From positions 434,001-498,000 of the forward strand of contig CP082782.1 in assembly GCA_028752135.1 (NCBI GenBank): DNA of 64,000 bases, written 5' to 3'. Shown here in pieces: positions 30,549 to 40,413 of the stretch. Position 1 is the stretch's first letter, and the number at the start of each line of letters is the position of its first letter. A program made the translations under genes and the position numbers. The notes under the pieces are model-generated. The model made no database searches and had not been told where the DNA came from. It saw nothing but the letters and a program-made list of their open reading frames with translations. This stretch comes from Ehrlichia sp028752135. GTDB taxonomy: Bacteria > Pseudomonadota > Alphaproteobacteria > Rickettsiales > Anaplasmataceae.

Positions 30549-31370
30549 ATGAATACTTCTATTACTTTAAATCTGCATTTGATTTCTGATTCTACATGTG
30601 AGACTGTTGCTTTAGTTGCTCGATCTGCACTTGAACATTTTAAATCTATAGAGGTTAATGAATTTGTTTGGTCATTTATTAATGATTGCGAGCAGATAGA
30701 TAGGATAATGTTATCAGTTGAAAATGATAAGTATAATTTTATTATGTATACAATGTTTGATGACGATCTAAGAAAGTATTTGAAGCAAAAGGCTGCTATA
30801 CAAGGAATACCATGTATACCAGTATTATCCCATATTATTAGGGAAATTTCTTGTTATTTAGATATTAAAAAGGATCCTTATATTAATACTGGTATTGGGT
30901 TAGACGATGAATATTTTACCCGTATAGATGCGATTAATTATACGATTGCTCATGATGATGGACAAAATCTTTGGGATATAGATCAAGCTGATATAATTAT
31001 TCTTGGTGTTTCTAGAACTTCGAAATCTCCTACTAGCATATATTTAGCTTATCGTGGATATAGGGTCGTAAATATACCATTAGTATATTCTATTAATTTA
31101 TCTGTAGATTTATCAAATATGAAAAATAAGCTTATTGTTGGTTTGACTATTGATATTGACAGACTGATAGAAATACGAAGAACTAGATTAGTTTCCATGA
31201 AAAATCAAAATAATTATCAATATGTTGATTATGAACATGTACTCATGGAGATTAAAGAAACAAAAAAAATATGTGCTAGAAATGGTTGGCCTATTATAGA
31301 TGTGACACAAAAATCTGTTGAAGAAATAGCAGCAACAATTATCCAGTATTTTAATAAAATGCAGCATTAA
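30549..31370 (+). CDS. ppsR: Pyruvate, phosphate dikinase regulatory protein (bifunctional kinase/pyrophosphorylase)
   Basis: DUF299-family enzyme that phosphorylates or dephosphorylates a threonine of pyruvate phosphate dikinase (or PEP synthase) and so switches glycolytic against gluconeogenic flux. The 273-residue protein starts LHLISDSTCETV. It has the family motif HDDGQN and the P-loop LGVSRTSKSPTSIYLAYRG at about residues 148-166, followed by KLIVGLTID. Target enzyme not in the window. Confidence 0.93.
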   Translation: MNTSITLNLHLISDSTCETVALVARSALEHFKSIEVNEFVWSFINDCEQIDRIMLSVENDKYNFIMYTMFDDDLRKYLKQKAAIQGIPCIPVLSHIIREISCYLDIKKDPYINTGIGLDDEYFTRIDAINYTIAHDDGQNLWDIDQADIIILGVSRTSKSPTSIYLAYRGYRVVNIPLVYSINLSVDLSNMKNKLIVGLTIDIDRLIEIRRTRLVSMKNQNNYQYVDYEHVLMEIKETKKICARNGWPIIDVTQKSVEEIAATIIQYFNKMQH

Positions 31371-32034
31371 TGATAAAATATATTCTATTGTTTATAGATA
31401 TTATAAACATTTGTTATAACTCAATATTTGATGTTAAAAAATGTATGGCTAATAAGTAATTGACCTATTGTTAAATATAACTTCAAGAATTCGTTAAAAG
31501 GTGATAGCGATAATGATTATGTGTTTTTGAGTTACAACATTAAAATAATATATATTTTCCATGTATCAGATATTACAAATATTTGTTATGAATTTATAAT
31601 ATCTGGTTTTTTAGGTATGATAGTTGTTACTAGTAAAAAAATTATACATATTATATCTGTGTTTCTGTTAAGTGTAGATGATTAATAATATGTAAGTAAT
31701 GTCTTAACAGGTATTGGTACAATAATAGTAAGTATTTTCACTTTTATTTATATTATATTAGTTTATACAGCAAGCTGTTTTATAGTGGATGATTAATACA
31801 TATTTATAAGCTCATAAAGTATGTAAAAAGATTATCTAAGTAAATAAAGGTTAGTTTAGTTATTGTTATAAGAATGACAATTAGTTATGAATTGTGTGTT
31901 GTCATATTAATATTTCTATTGTGCTTTAATAATCCAGTGTATCTTAGAATCTGTGTTTTATGGATTTTAAAATGTAGTAAAAACTTGATGACCTTTTTTA
32001 TAAGAGTTAGTCTTAAGTGTGAGTTTTGTTGTTT
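31371..32034. other. Gap between ppsR and the thiE-like gene
   Basis: About 660 AT-rich bases. No gene, RNA or clear hairpin. No TPP riboswitch motif (CTGAGA with its partner) was seen before the thiE-like gene. Confidence 0.5.
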
Positions 32035-33099
32035 ATGTTTTTATATATAGGAAGTGATTTGAGTGAAATATATATTATTGATAAAGAAGATTTAGTGCAG
32101 TATTGTGGTGTACAATTAAGAGATGCAGTTGAAATAGTTGAAAGTGTAAATTTTTTGTATTCTATAAAGAAGAAAAGCATATATGTAATTGATGCAATAA
32201 GTGGAAATAGCAGTAAATGTGAGGACTATTATTTTGATGGAAGAAAAGGCTTATGGATTTTGTATAATAAAGTGCAGCCTAACGTTAAAGAAATTTTTGT
32301 GCTATCGTATAAAAAAGCATGTAAATTAGTAAGTAAGTGCTTGAGTAACTCTGATTTTCAAAAAGATGCTCTGGTTATAGCTAGATCCTTTGTTAATCAG
32401 TCTATTATTGGTACTTCTAGTTTTCTAGATGAAAGATGTTTTCCTGAAATTGTTTTTAATAGAAATCATTGTGTTGATAAACATTTTCATCCTGTTATTG
32501 AACATATAGGATTTTATCAGATAGTGCCAAATTTGTCTTGGTTAAAGTATGTAATTGATCTGGGTGTTAAGGTAGTTCAATTAAGAATTAAAGATCAGCC
32601 TGTAGAGAACGTAGAAGATGAAATAAAGAAAAGTATTCAGATTGCGAATCAAAATGATGTTAAGTTATTTATTAATGATTATTGGCAATTTGCTATTAAA
32701 TATAAGGCTTATGGAGTTCATTTGGGGCAGGAAGATTTAAGAAGTGCAGATTTTAATGAGATCTTTAATGCAGGGTTGAGTTTAGGTATCAGTACTCATT
32801 GTTATTATGAATTAGCAATTGCTAAATATCTTCGTCCTTCATATATTGCTTTTGGCCCTATTTTTCCTACAATGTTAAAAAATATGAATTTTATACCGCA
32901 AGGTGTAGATTTATTGAGTTATTGGGTTAAACATTTAAATTTTAAAATTGTAGCAATAGGTGGAATTAATCTATTGAATTTAGATTCTGTTATTAAAACT
33001 GGGGTAAGTGGAATAGCAGTAGTATCTGCAGTTATTAATAGTGAATTTCCTGATAAAACTACTAGTGAATTTTTAGCAAAATGCAAAGCTATATGTTAA
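32035..33099 (+). CDS. thiE: Thiamine-phosphate synthase fused to a degenerate ThiD-like N-terminal domain
   Basis: Residues about 160-354 are a ThiE TIM barrel joining HMP-PP and THZ-P: VVQLRIKDQ, FINDYWQFAIKYKAYGVHLG, LGISTHCYYELAIA, YIAFGPIFPTM and IVAIGGIN. The first 150 residues have relics of ThiD as found in ThiD-ThiE fusions. CEDYYFDGRKGLWILYNK corresponds to the dYFtDG-GFWL block, and DALVIARSFVNQSI to the usual DALVLAKAYVNQ. The catalytic HGTGC motif between them is gone. Intact ThiD is encoded at 12512-13333. The start is uncertain: ATG 32035 lacks a good ribosome site and TTG 32026 is in frame. Confidence 0.85.
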   Translation: MFLYIGSDLSEIYIIDKEDLVQYCGVQLRDAVEIVESVNFLYSIKKKSIYVIDAISGNSSKCEDYYFDGRKGLWILYNKVQPNVKEIFVLSYKKACKLVSKCLSNSDFQKDALVIARSFVNQSIIGTSSFLDERCFPEIVFNRNHCVDKHFHPVIEHIGFYQIVPNLSWLKYVIDLGVKVVQLRIKDQPVENVEDEIKKSIQIANQNDVKLFINDYWQFAIKYKAYGVHLGQEDLRSADFNEIFNAGLSLGISTHCYYELAIAKYLRPSYIAFGPIFPTMLKNMNFIPQGVDLLSYWVKHLNFKIVAIGGINLLNLDSVIKTGVSGIAVVSAVINSEFPDKTTSEFLAKCKAIC

Positions 33100-33234
33100 T
33101 GTGTTTTGCGTGAATAGTTTATAGTTATTAAGTAAATTTAGGATATGGGATACCTGATATTAGGTGTTTTAAATAGGAAATCCTTTTTATAGCTTATGTA
33201 ATGGCAGCTAGTAAGTTGGTTGAGATAGATATAG

Positions 33235-34527
33235 TTATTCTTCTTTATGCTTAATAGCAGGTGTGTTTTGTGGAGATGTATCAACTTGAATGATAGAAAT
33301 AGTGTGACCATTTTTTCTTAGTATTTTAAATGATAGTCCGTATAGTAAAAATTCCTCCTCTTCTTCAGGTATACGTTCAACTTCATATACAATTGCACCT
33401 GCTAATGTTGATGCTTCTTCATCAGGTAGATTCCAACGTAGTTGTCTATTGATATCTCTAATAGAAGTGTCTCCATTTATATGATATATGTTTTCACAAA
33501 TCTTCTTTATTGGGGCTTCTGTAGTAACATCATGTTCGTCTGTTATATCACCTACTATTTCTTCAATTACATCTTCTAATGTTACTATTCCTTGCAAAGC
33601 TCCATATTCATCTATTACTAAAGCTAAATGTTTCCTATTTTTTAGAAAATTGTGAAGTTGGACGCTTAACAAAGTTGTATCTGGAACAAACCATGGTTTT
33701 GTCATTACTTTATAAAGGTCTTCTTGTGTTATATTTTTACCTTTTTCCCTTATTAATGTTATTACATCTTTGACATGTACTACCCCTATAATTTGATCTT
33801 CTTGGTTTTTCCATAGTGGTATCCTGCTATGAGAACTTGCTAGTATTTTTTTTATCAGGTCGTTGATATTTGTATCTATATTGAATGCTAATAGATTTTT
33901 TCTGTGTGTCATTACTTGTGAAATTTCAGTTTCTGCTAAATCTAATATACTACTTAGCATATCTAAGTCTTGCTTTAGCATGGTACCTTGACTATCATGT
34001 AGCGAAATTAGATTTCGCATAGCTTCAGCTGCAGAAATAATTTCATTATCTTTATGCATATGTAGAATTTTTAATATAAAATCTATTGTGTATTGTATTG
34101 AGAGAGTTATTGGAGATAAAATTAATACACAAAAAGATAATGGACACGATATAAGAAGGGCTATTTTTTCTGGATTAAGAATAGCATAGCTTTTTGGTAA
34201 TGCTTCAGAGAATATTAGTATAAAGAGTGTCATACTAATTGTTGAAAATAATATCCCTTGTGGTCCTAAAACTTCAATTGAAATAGCTGTTGCAATAGAA
34301 GAGGCAGTTATATTTATAATGGTATTGCCTATTAATACAGTATTAATGACTAGCTTCTTTTTTTGGCTAAGTGTGTTAATTACTTTGGCTCTTTTATTTC
34401 CCTGTAGCATTAATTTATGTATAAGTGAACTGCTGATTGAAGTAATACTTGTTTCTGCAGCAGAAAAAAATGCTGATAATATTAGTAGTATAAGTATAAT
34501 AAATATTGAAGTTACTAATAGAACCAT
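33235..34527 (-). CDS. tlyC: CorC/HlyC-family CNNM-CBS membrane protein
   Basis: 430 residues. Three to four N-terminal transmembrane helices (DUF21/CNNM) contain FFSAAETSITSIS; paired CBS domains follow from VMTHRKNLLAFN to GIVTLEDVIEEIVGDI. The C-terminal CorC_HlyC domain reads YHINGDTSIRDINRQL and ASTLAGAIVYEVERIPEE. The family is linked to magnesium/cobalt export and, in Rickettsia, to membrane lysis. Here only the domain layout is visible. It is divergent from yggT-ftsK. Confidence 0.92.
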   Translation of the reverse strand: MVLLVTSIFIILILLILSAFFSAAETSITSISSSLIHKLMLQGNKRAKVINTLSQKKKLVINTVLIGNTIINITASSIATAISIEVLGPQGILFSTISMTLFILIFSEALPKSYAILNPEKIALLISCPLSFCVLILSPITLSIQYTIDFILKILHMHKDNEIISAAEAMRNLISLHDSQGTMLKQDLDMLSSILDLAETEISQVMTHRKNLLAFNIDTNINDLIKKILASSHSRIPLWKNQEDQIIGVVHVKDVITLIREKGKNITQEDLYKVMTKPWFVPDTTLLSVQLHNFLKNRKHLALVIDEYGALQGIVTLEDVIEEIVGDITDEHDVTTEAPIKKICENIYHINGDTSIRDINRQLRWNLPDEEASTLAGAIVYEVERIPEEEEEFLLYGLSFKILRKNGHTISIIQVDTSPQNTPAIKHKEE

Positions 34528-34675
34528 TGAGGTTAAGTGTTAAAATAAACCTTATATGATAAATAATAATATTGAGTTTTTCAAGTTGAAATTTTCTCTT
34601 TTTATTGACTATAACTTGAGTGTATTATACCATAAGTAAGCATTTAATATTTAGATTAGTCGAGAGTTTTTGTTT

Positions 34676-34960
34676 ATGCATCCTATTATATATTTACTTG
34701 ATATGTTGTTAAGTATGTATAATTTTTCTTTGATGCTATGGATAATATTGAGTTGGCTCATAGCTTTAAATGTTGTAAATAGGTATAATGAATTTGTTAA
34801 TAGTATTTTTTTATTGTTATCTAGGTTAATGTCTCCTTCTTTGAATTTTATCAGAAAACTTTTACCTTTTACTGTATCTTATAGCTTTGATTTATCACCT
34901 ATTGTGTTGTTGATATTTATTAACTTTGTGAGATATGCTTTGCGTTACTACTTTGGGTAA
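34676..34960 (+). CDS. YggT family membrane protein
   Basis: 94 residues with two hydrophobic segments: LLSMYNFSLMLWIILSWLI and, near the C-terminus, DLSPIVLLIFINFVRY. The LSW and DLSPI motifs with RLMSPSLNFIRKLLP between them are typical of YggT. Function is poorly defined (osmotic response, septal membrane or factor-K links proposed). It ends 13 bases before the chosen ftsK start. Confidence 0.88.
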   Translation: MHPIIYLLDMLLSMYNFSLMLWIILSWLIALNVVNRYNEFVNSIFLLLSRLMSPSLNFIRKLLPFTVSYSFDLSPIVLLIFINFVRYALRYYFG

Positions 34961-34973
34961 GAGAGTTGTTAAT

Positions 34974-37367
34974 ATGAAGCCTGTACTTAATAAGTTTTTT
35001 TTCTTCTTTAAGATATTTCTATTATCGTTTTCTACAGCATTTGTTTTTTTATCAATCTTAACTTATCATAGTGAAGATTTATCTTTTAATTCAGCAAATG
35101 ATTACCCTATAAAAAACTTGTGTGGGATTGTTGGATCTCATATGTCTGATCTTCTATTCCAAGTGTTTGGAGTAACAAGTTTCCTAATTGTACCCTTAAT
35201 GCTACTTTTCTTAGTTGATATGGTATATCATGTTAGTAGAAATGTTTGTCTATATGTGATTAGTAGTTTGACCATCATGCTTGGGGTAAGTAGCCTTCTA
35301 TCACGAATTCCTTTGGGAATTATACATGAATATTATTGTATAGGTATTCTAGGTGCTTGTTTTCAAAATATTCCAAGTTTTATATTGATTTCTGTGATAT
35401 TGATAGGTTTATTAGGGGTTATTGGTTGGAAAAAAATAGTATATATTTACAATGTCTTATTAGAAATGTATCGCAATAAAGTAGTTTATAAAACTAATGA
35501 TACTAATAATGATAAGGATGTGGAGTTAGTTTCTTATGTACAAGAACAACTTAAAGAATTTTACGATGATGAAGCTGATGGTATTAGTATGCCTATGGAG
35601 GCAGTTTCTGATGTACAAGAACAAACTGAGGAATTTTACGAAGAGGATTTTGCATATACGTTAGATGATCGAGAGGAAGATGAAGAAAGTAAAGACAATG
35701 AGATAGAAGAAATAGATGAAGAGGGAGAATATGAGGAAAATGAAGAGGATGAAGAGGAGAAATTAGAAAACGAAGAATGGGATGGAAGTAATGATTTAAA
35801 TGATGATGAAGAAGAATTGGAAGAGGAGTGGGATAAGAAAACTATTTTTCATGATATTCCGATAGTTAAAGAAAAGAAAAGAGATAGACCATTTATACTT
35901 CCCAGTGTTGAACATTTATCTAAGCCTAATCCAATAGAAGGGAAAAAGTTTCATCCAGGTGATAATGTAGCTAGTTTGCTTGATAGAGTACTTAAAGATT
36001 TTTCTATACATGGTAAGATTGTTAATATTAAATATGGTCCAGTAGTTACATTATATGAATTTGAACCATCTGCTGGGACTAAATCATCACGAGTTATAGG
36101 ATTATCTGACGATATTGCACGCTCTATGAGTGCATTATCTACACGTATATCGGTTATTCCAGGTAGAAATGTTATGGGTATAGAATTACCTAATCACTAT
36201 AGGGAAATCGTTATGTTACGTGATTTATTTGAGAGTAATCAATACAGAGATTCTCAACTTAAACTACCTATAGCACTAGGGAAGGGGATTGATGGAGAAG
36301 TAGTGATAGCTGATCTAGTTAAGATGCCACATCTCCTTATTGCTGGTACTACAGGTTCTGGAAAATCTGTTGCAATTAATACTATGATTTTATCATTGAT
36401 TTATAGTCTAACTCCGGATCAATGTAAGATGATTATGATTGATCCTAAGGTATTGGAGTTATCGGTTTATAATTCGATACCACATTTACTTACTCCAGTC
36501 GTAACTGAATCTAAAAAAGCTGTTGCTACTTTAAAGTGGGTAGTCAGTGAAATGGAGAATCGTTATAGATTAATGTCAGACGTAGGTGCACGTAATATTG
36601 TTGGTTATAATGATAAAATAAAAGAAGCAATTAATGAAAACAGACATTTAGAGAAGGTATTGCAGACAGGATTTGATAAGAATACAGGCGAAGCAATTTT
36701 TGAAAAAGTATTGATAGAACCTAGGATTTTTCCTTATATCGTAGTTATAGTAGATGAAATGGCAGACTTAATGCTTGTTGCTGGAAAAGAGATTGAATCT
36801 TCTATACAGAGGTTGTCTCAAATGGCAAGAGCAGCTGGTATACATATAATTATGGCAACTCAGCGTCCTTCTGTTGATGTAATTACAGGAGTTATAAAAG
36901 CAAATTTCCCTACAAGGATTAGTTTTGCTGTAACTTCGAAAATAGATAGTAGAACAATTCTTGGAGAGCAGGGGGCTGAACAATTACTTGGTATGGGTGA
37001 TATGTTATATATGGTTTCTGGTGGGAGAATAATACGTGTGCATGGAGCATTTGTAAGTGATGTGGAAGTACAGGATATAGTTGAATATTTAAAATCTCAA
37101 GGTGCTCCGGAATACATAGAAGGAATTACCAGAATTCAACGGGATTATGATGAAGATGTAGATGATAATGATCTATCTGAAAAAGATGATGAATTATATC
37201 AACAAGCTGTGTCAATAGTAATGAGGGATCGAAGGGCATCTGTGAGTTATATTCAAAGGCAGTTAAGGATAGGATATAATAGAGCTGCAAATTTAGTAGA
37301 GCGCATGGAAAGGGAAGGTATTATTGGGATTACAAGTGCTGGTAAGCGGGAGATATTGCTTGAATAA
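34974..37367 (+). CDS. ftsK: DNA translocase FtsK
   Basis: About 797 residues. Four transmembrane helices occupy the first 160 residues. A very acidic linker (about 210-290, stretches such as EENEEDEEEKLENEEWDG) precedes the RecA-like motor: LIAGTTGSGKSVAINTM (Walker A), YIVVIVDEMADLM (Walker B), QRPSVDVITGVIKANFP. The C-terminal gamma winged helix (SVSYIQRQLRIGYNRAANLV) reads KOPS-like sites and activates XerD. FtsK couples division to chromosome dimer resolution. The frame is open upstream to ATG 34935 inside yggT, but ATG 34974 after AAGAGAG is preferred. The linker contains a 25-residue imperfect duplication. Confidence 0.96.
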   Translation: MKPVLNKFFFFFKIFLLSFSTAFVFLSILTYHSEDLSFNSANDYPIKNLCGIVGSHMSDLLFQVFGVTSFLIVPLMLLFLVDMVYHVSRNVCLYVISSLTIMLGVSSLLSRIPLGIIHEYYCIGILGACFQNIPSFILISVILIGLLGVIGWKKIVYIYNVLLEMYRNKVVYKTNDTNNDKDVELVSYVQEQLKEFYDDEADGISMPMEAVSDVQEQTEEFYEEDFAYTLDDREEDEESKDNEIEEIDEEGEYEENEEDEEEKLENEEWDGSNDLNDDEEELEEEWDKKTIFHDIPIVKEKKRDRPFILPSVEHLSKPNPIEGKKFHPGDNVASLLDRVLKDFSIHGKIVNIKYGPVVTLYEFEPSAGTKSSRVIGLSDDIARSMSALSTRISVIPGRNVMGIELPNHYREIVMLRDLFESNQYRDSQLKLPIALGKGIDGEVVIADLVKMPHLLIAGTTGSGKSVAINTMILSLIYSLTPDQCKMIMIDPKVLELSVYNSIPHLLTPVVTESKKAVATLKWVVSEMENRYRLMSDVGARNIVGYNDKIKEAINENRHLEKVLQTGFDKNTGEAIFEKVLIEPRIFPYIVVIVDEMADLMLVAGKEIESSIQRLSQMARAAGIHIIMATQRPSVDVITGVIKANFPTRISFAVTSKIDSRTILGEQGAEQLLGMGDMLYMVSGGRIIRVHGAFVSDVEVQDIVEYLKSQGAPEYIEGITRIQRDYDEDVDDNDLSEKDDELYQQAVSIVMRDRRASVSYIQRQLRIGYNRAANLVERMEREGIIGITSAGKREILLE
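35529..35678 (+). repeat. 75-bp imperfect tandem duplication in the ftsK linker
   Basis: Units start at 35529 and 35604. They encode VSYVQEQLKEFYDDEA and VSDVQEQTEEFYEEDF; similarity is strong over the first 50 bases and then fades. Confidence 0.6.
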
Positions 37368-38022
37368 AGCATCAAATAATAAAAAAGTGTATTGATTAAA
37401 AAATCAGAACACCTTATTTGGATAGTGAATTTAATGGAATCAGGATAAAAAATATTGCTTAAGTTGAAAAATGAAGAAAGTAAATAAGTATAATTTTTGA
37501 TTAGTTTAGTGATTGTGATATTTATGCTATCTATTAGTGTTTTTTTTGTGTAGCTTATTAATCCTAACTATATGTTTGTATAAATTATCCTAATTGTTAG
37601 TATATTAATGCACTAGTAAGGGTTTTATATTTTTTTCCTATTTTTAAGTAGTGTTCTATAAGGAATATTTGAAAAAAAATAAATTATTTTATAAGTTAGT
37701 GTAACATTCCAAATAAATGCGTGATTTATATATTATCAGCAAACTGGAGATTTTATTTGTTAGCTTTTATTTTGAAGATATTATAAATATGTTGCCTTAT
37801 TTGGCAGAATTTTAAGCACACAAATTGTAAACCTAACTTTTGTATTATTGGTAATGAGAAACATCATTAGCTGCTTTATTCTCAAAATATTGTTTTATAA
37901 ATAAATTATTTTATGATTTTTAGCGTGGATTAAGAATAAGTGTATTACCCATTAATTCTGATTAATGAAAGCTTTAATCTACTTAACTTGTCCTGTAATG
38001 CTATAAATACTGCGAAAAGTTG
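37368..38022. other. Gap between convergent ftsK and a membrane-protein gene
   Basis: About 650 AT-rich bases. No gene is visible. Confidence 0.55.
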
Positions 38023-38964
38023 TTATGCTTTAGCAGCATCTTGAACATGAGTACTTACATGAACCATATTATCTCTTAGCAGACTGGAAACATCATCTTC
38101 TTGAACTTGCTTGGCTTTATTTCGAAAATGGTTTTCTACAAAAAATGCTCCAATAAATATAAGAATTGTTGCAATTTCTAAACAAAGTACAGTTTTATTT
38201 TGAAAATCGTAGATGTTTTGCAGCTTACCATTGAGATTTATTGCTTCAAATATATGACATGCACAATGTACAGCTTCAAAAAATACAAGTGTAGAGTATA
38301 AAAGTATTAAGCTTTTTGCTTGTTTTTTCTGATTATCAGAATTGCTTCTTTTACTTTCTATTGCTGCATCTGATACCCTTAGAAGGCAAGAAGCTATACA
38401 TAATATAGGAGAAATAATTGAGAGCCACAAACATGCTTGTTCAAGCTTTGGAATGCTGTACTTCAATAACATTGTTAATGATGACAAACAAACTGTAGTC
38501 CATAGTATGTGTGATATAATAGTAAAAAAATTTTCGGAAATCTGAATATTATTTTGATGCACTTGTAATTTTTTGTCTGAATCCAATGGACATGGACTAT
38601 CTAACAAACATTTTTTGTTATCTGCTGCTTTCTTTATTGCAAGTATTGAACTTGTAATCATACAAAGTGTTAGTATTGTGTGTACAATATAGAAAGCTAT
38701 AGTGAGTATATATTTAATACGCTCAGAAACAGGCACATAAGTTGATACTAAGTTGAATACAGAAGATGACACTTCTACTAGTAACATAATGAAAGAAATT
38801 TGTACAAATATCTTGTCAAAATCTACTTCGTTTAATTTAGTACTGAGGCCATGTTTTTCTTGATGGTCTGATAAAAGACTAATTGAAGATAAAGAACTTG
38901 ATGAACCTATTGCACCTGTACCAGTTGAATTTACTAATTGGGATTCTTTGCTGTTACTTAACAT
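38023..38964 (-). CDS. Polytopic membrane protein, unknown, Ehrlichia-type
   Basis: 313 residues. A serine-rich N-terminal tail (GAIGSSSSLSSISLLS) is followed by about six hydrophobic segments: IFVQISFIMLLVEVSSSVF, ILTIAFYIVHTILTLCMI, FFTIISHILWTTVCLSSL, ACLWLSIISPILCIAS, SLILLYSTLVFFEAVH and LCLEIATILIFIGAFF. A short charged C-terminal tail ends the protein. No family was recognised and no transport motif is visible. It is on the same strand as argD (115 bases apart) but probably separately expressed. Confidence 0.78.
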   Translation of the reverse strand: MLSNSKESQLVNSTGTGAIGSSSSLSSISLLSDHQEKHGLSTKLNEVDFDKIFVQISFIMLLVEVSSSVFNLVSTYVPVSERIKYILTIAFYIVHTILTLCMITSSILAIKKAADNKKCLLDSPCPLDSDKKLQVHQNNIQISENFFTIISHILWTTVCLSSLTMLLKYSIPKLEQACLWLSIISPILCIASCLLRVSDAAIESKRSNSDNQKKQAKSLILLYSTLVFFEAVHCACHIFEAINLNGKLQNIYDFQNKTVLCLEIATILIFIGAFFVENHFRNKAKQVQEDDVSSLLRDNMVHVSTHVQDAAKA

Positions 38965-39079
38965 TATTTACACCACATACGTATAAAAAAAATTGTACTA
39001 AATACATAAAAAAGCAACACACTCACAAACACAGAATTTACATTATATCAGAAAAAGTGTTGAAAATCAACTTGATTAT

Positions 39080-40252
39080 TTAACTGAAATTCTTATCTTG
39101 TAAATAACTTTCTAGGATAGAAATACCTTCGTCAATTTCCTGTTGAGTGACGATTAAAGGAGGCATCATTCTGAGGACATTACCACTTGCAGTACTGACT
39201 AACAATCCACGATCTACTAATTCGTACATCAATTTTCTGCTGTCGGTATTGACTTTAATTCCTGTCATAAGTCCTTTGCCCTTTACTTGCTCAATTACTG
39301 AAAATTTGTTAGCTAAACTTTCTAGTTTTTTGTGTAAATAATGGCCGTTTTTTGTGACATTTTCTAAGAATCCATCCTTTAAAATTTCCTCAACTACAGT
39401 TATACCAATAGTAGTCGCTAGGGGATTTCCTCCGAAGGTAGAACCATGCATACCCTGACTCATAAACTGAGATGCATTATTAGTTGACAATGAAGCTGAT
39501 ATAGGGAATCCACCACCTAATCCTTTTGCAAGACAACATATGTCAGGAGTTACACCTACATGTTCATAAGCAAAGAACTTTCCAGTTCTTCCAGCACCGC
39601 ATTGCACACAATCAAAAATTAATAATATGTCATTTTGATCACAAATTACACGTAGTTCTTTTAGGAAAGAATCATCAAGAACATTTATGCCTCCTTCTCC
39701 TTGTATAGGTTCTAATAATATAGCACCTGTATTTTGATTAATTGCATTTTTTATAGATGTGATGTCGGGATTTACACTATCGAACCATTCAACATATGGC
39801 TTAAGGAAAGGAGAAAATTTATCTGGTTCATTTGCTGAACATGCAACATAGGTTCTGCCATGAAAAGATCCTTTCATTGTTATAAATTTGTAACGTTGTG
39901 TATTACCTTTACCACATTGATATGACCTTGCGATTTTCAAGCAACATTCTACAGACTCAGCCCCTGAATTATTAAAAAATACTTTATCAGCAAAACTTAT
40001 ATCTACTAATTTTTGTGCCAATCTTATAGCTTCAGGTATTGTATGTAAGTTTGATAAGTGCCATAATTTTTCACCTTGTGTTTTTAATGCATTTACTAAT
40101 GCTGGATGATTATGTCCTAATGAACTAGTTGCAATACCTGCGTGAAAATCTAAATATTTTTTTCCGTCATGGCCATACAGGTAAACTCCATTACCGTGTG
40201 AAAAAGTGACACTAGAGGGTGCATAAACTGGTAAGATAGGCGAGCTGTTCAT
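39080..40252 (-). CDS. argD: Acetylornithine/succinyldiaminopimelate aminotransferase
   Basis: PLP-dependent class III aminotransferase, 390 residues. Motifs: NSGAESVECCLKIAR, SFHGRTYVACSAN, GAILLEPIQGEGGI, LLIFDCVQCGAGRTGK, LAKGLGGGFPISA with the PLP lysine, and GSTFGGNPLA. The residue after the PLP-contacting aspartate, normally glutamate (FDEVQ), is cysteine here. In Ehrlichia it could act in arginine or in lysine/diaminopimelate synthesis, or both. Confidence 0.93.
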   Translation of the reverse strand: MNSSPILPVYAPSSVTFSHGNGVYLYGHDGKKYLDFHAGIATSSLGHNHPALVNALKTQGEKLWHLSNLHTIPEAIRLAQKLVDISFADKVFFNNSGAESVECCLKIARSYQCGKGNTQRYKFITMKGSFHGRTYVACSANEPDKFSPFLKPYVEWFDSVNPDITSIKNAINQNTGAILLEPIQGEGGINVLDDSFLKELRVICDQNDILLIFDCVQCGAGRTGKFFAYEHVGVTPDICCLAKGLGGGFPISASLSTNNASQFMSQGMHGSTFGGNPLATTIGITVVEEILKDGFLENVTKNGHYLHKKLESLANKFSVIEQVKGKGLMTGIKVNTDSRKLMYELVDRGLLVSTASGNVLRMMPPLIVTQQEIDEGISILESYLQDKNFS

Positions 40253-40413
40253 AATTGATGTTCCTTGTAAAACTATAGGGCTCTGTGTTAAATAGCGATG
40301 GCTAATAGTTAGTGACTATAACATGATATTGTTGTATGTCAACTAAGAAAAAGTTTATAAATAAGCGCCATATACATATTATTATACATAAATAGCTAGG
40401 TATAGATATAGGT

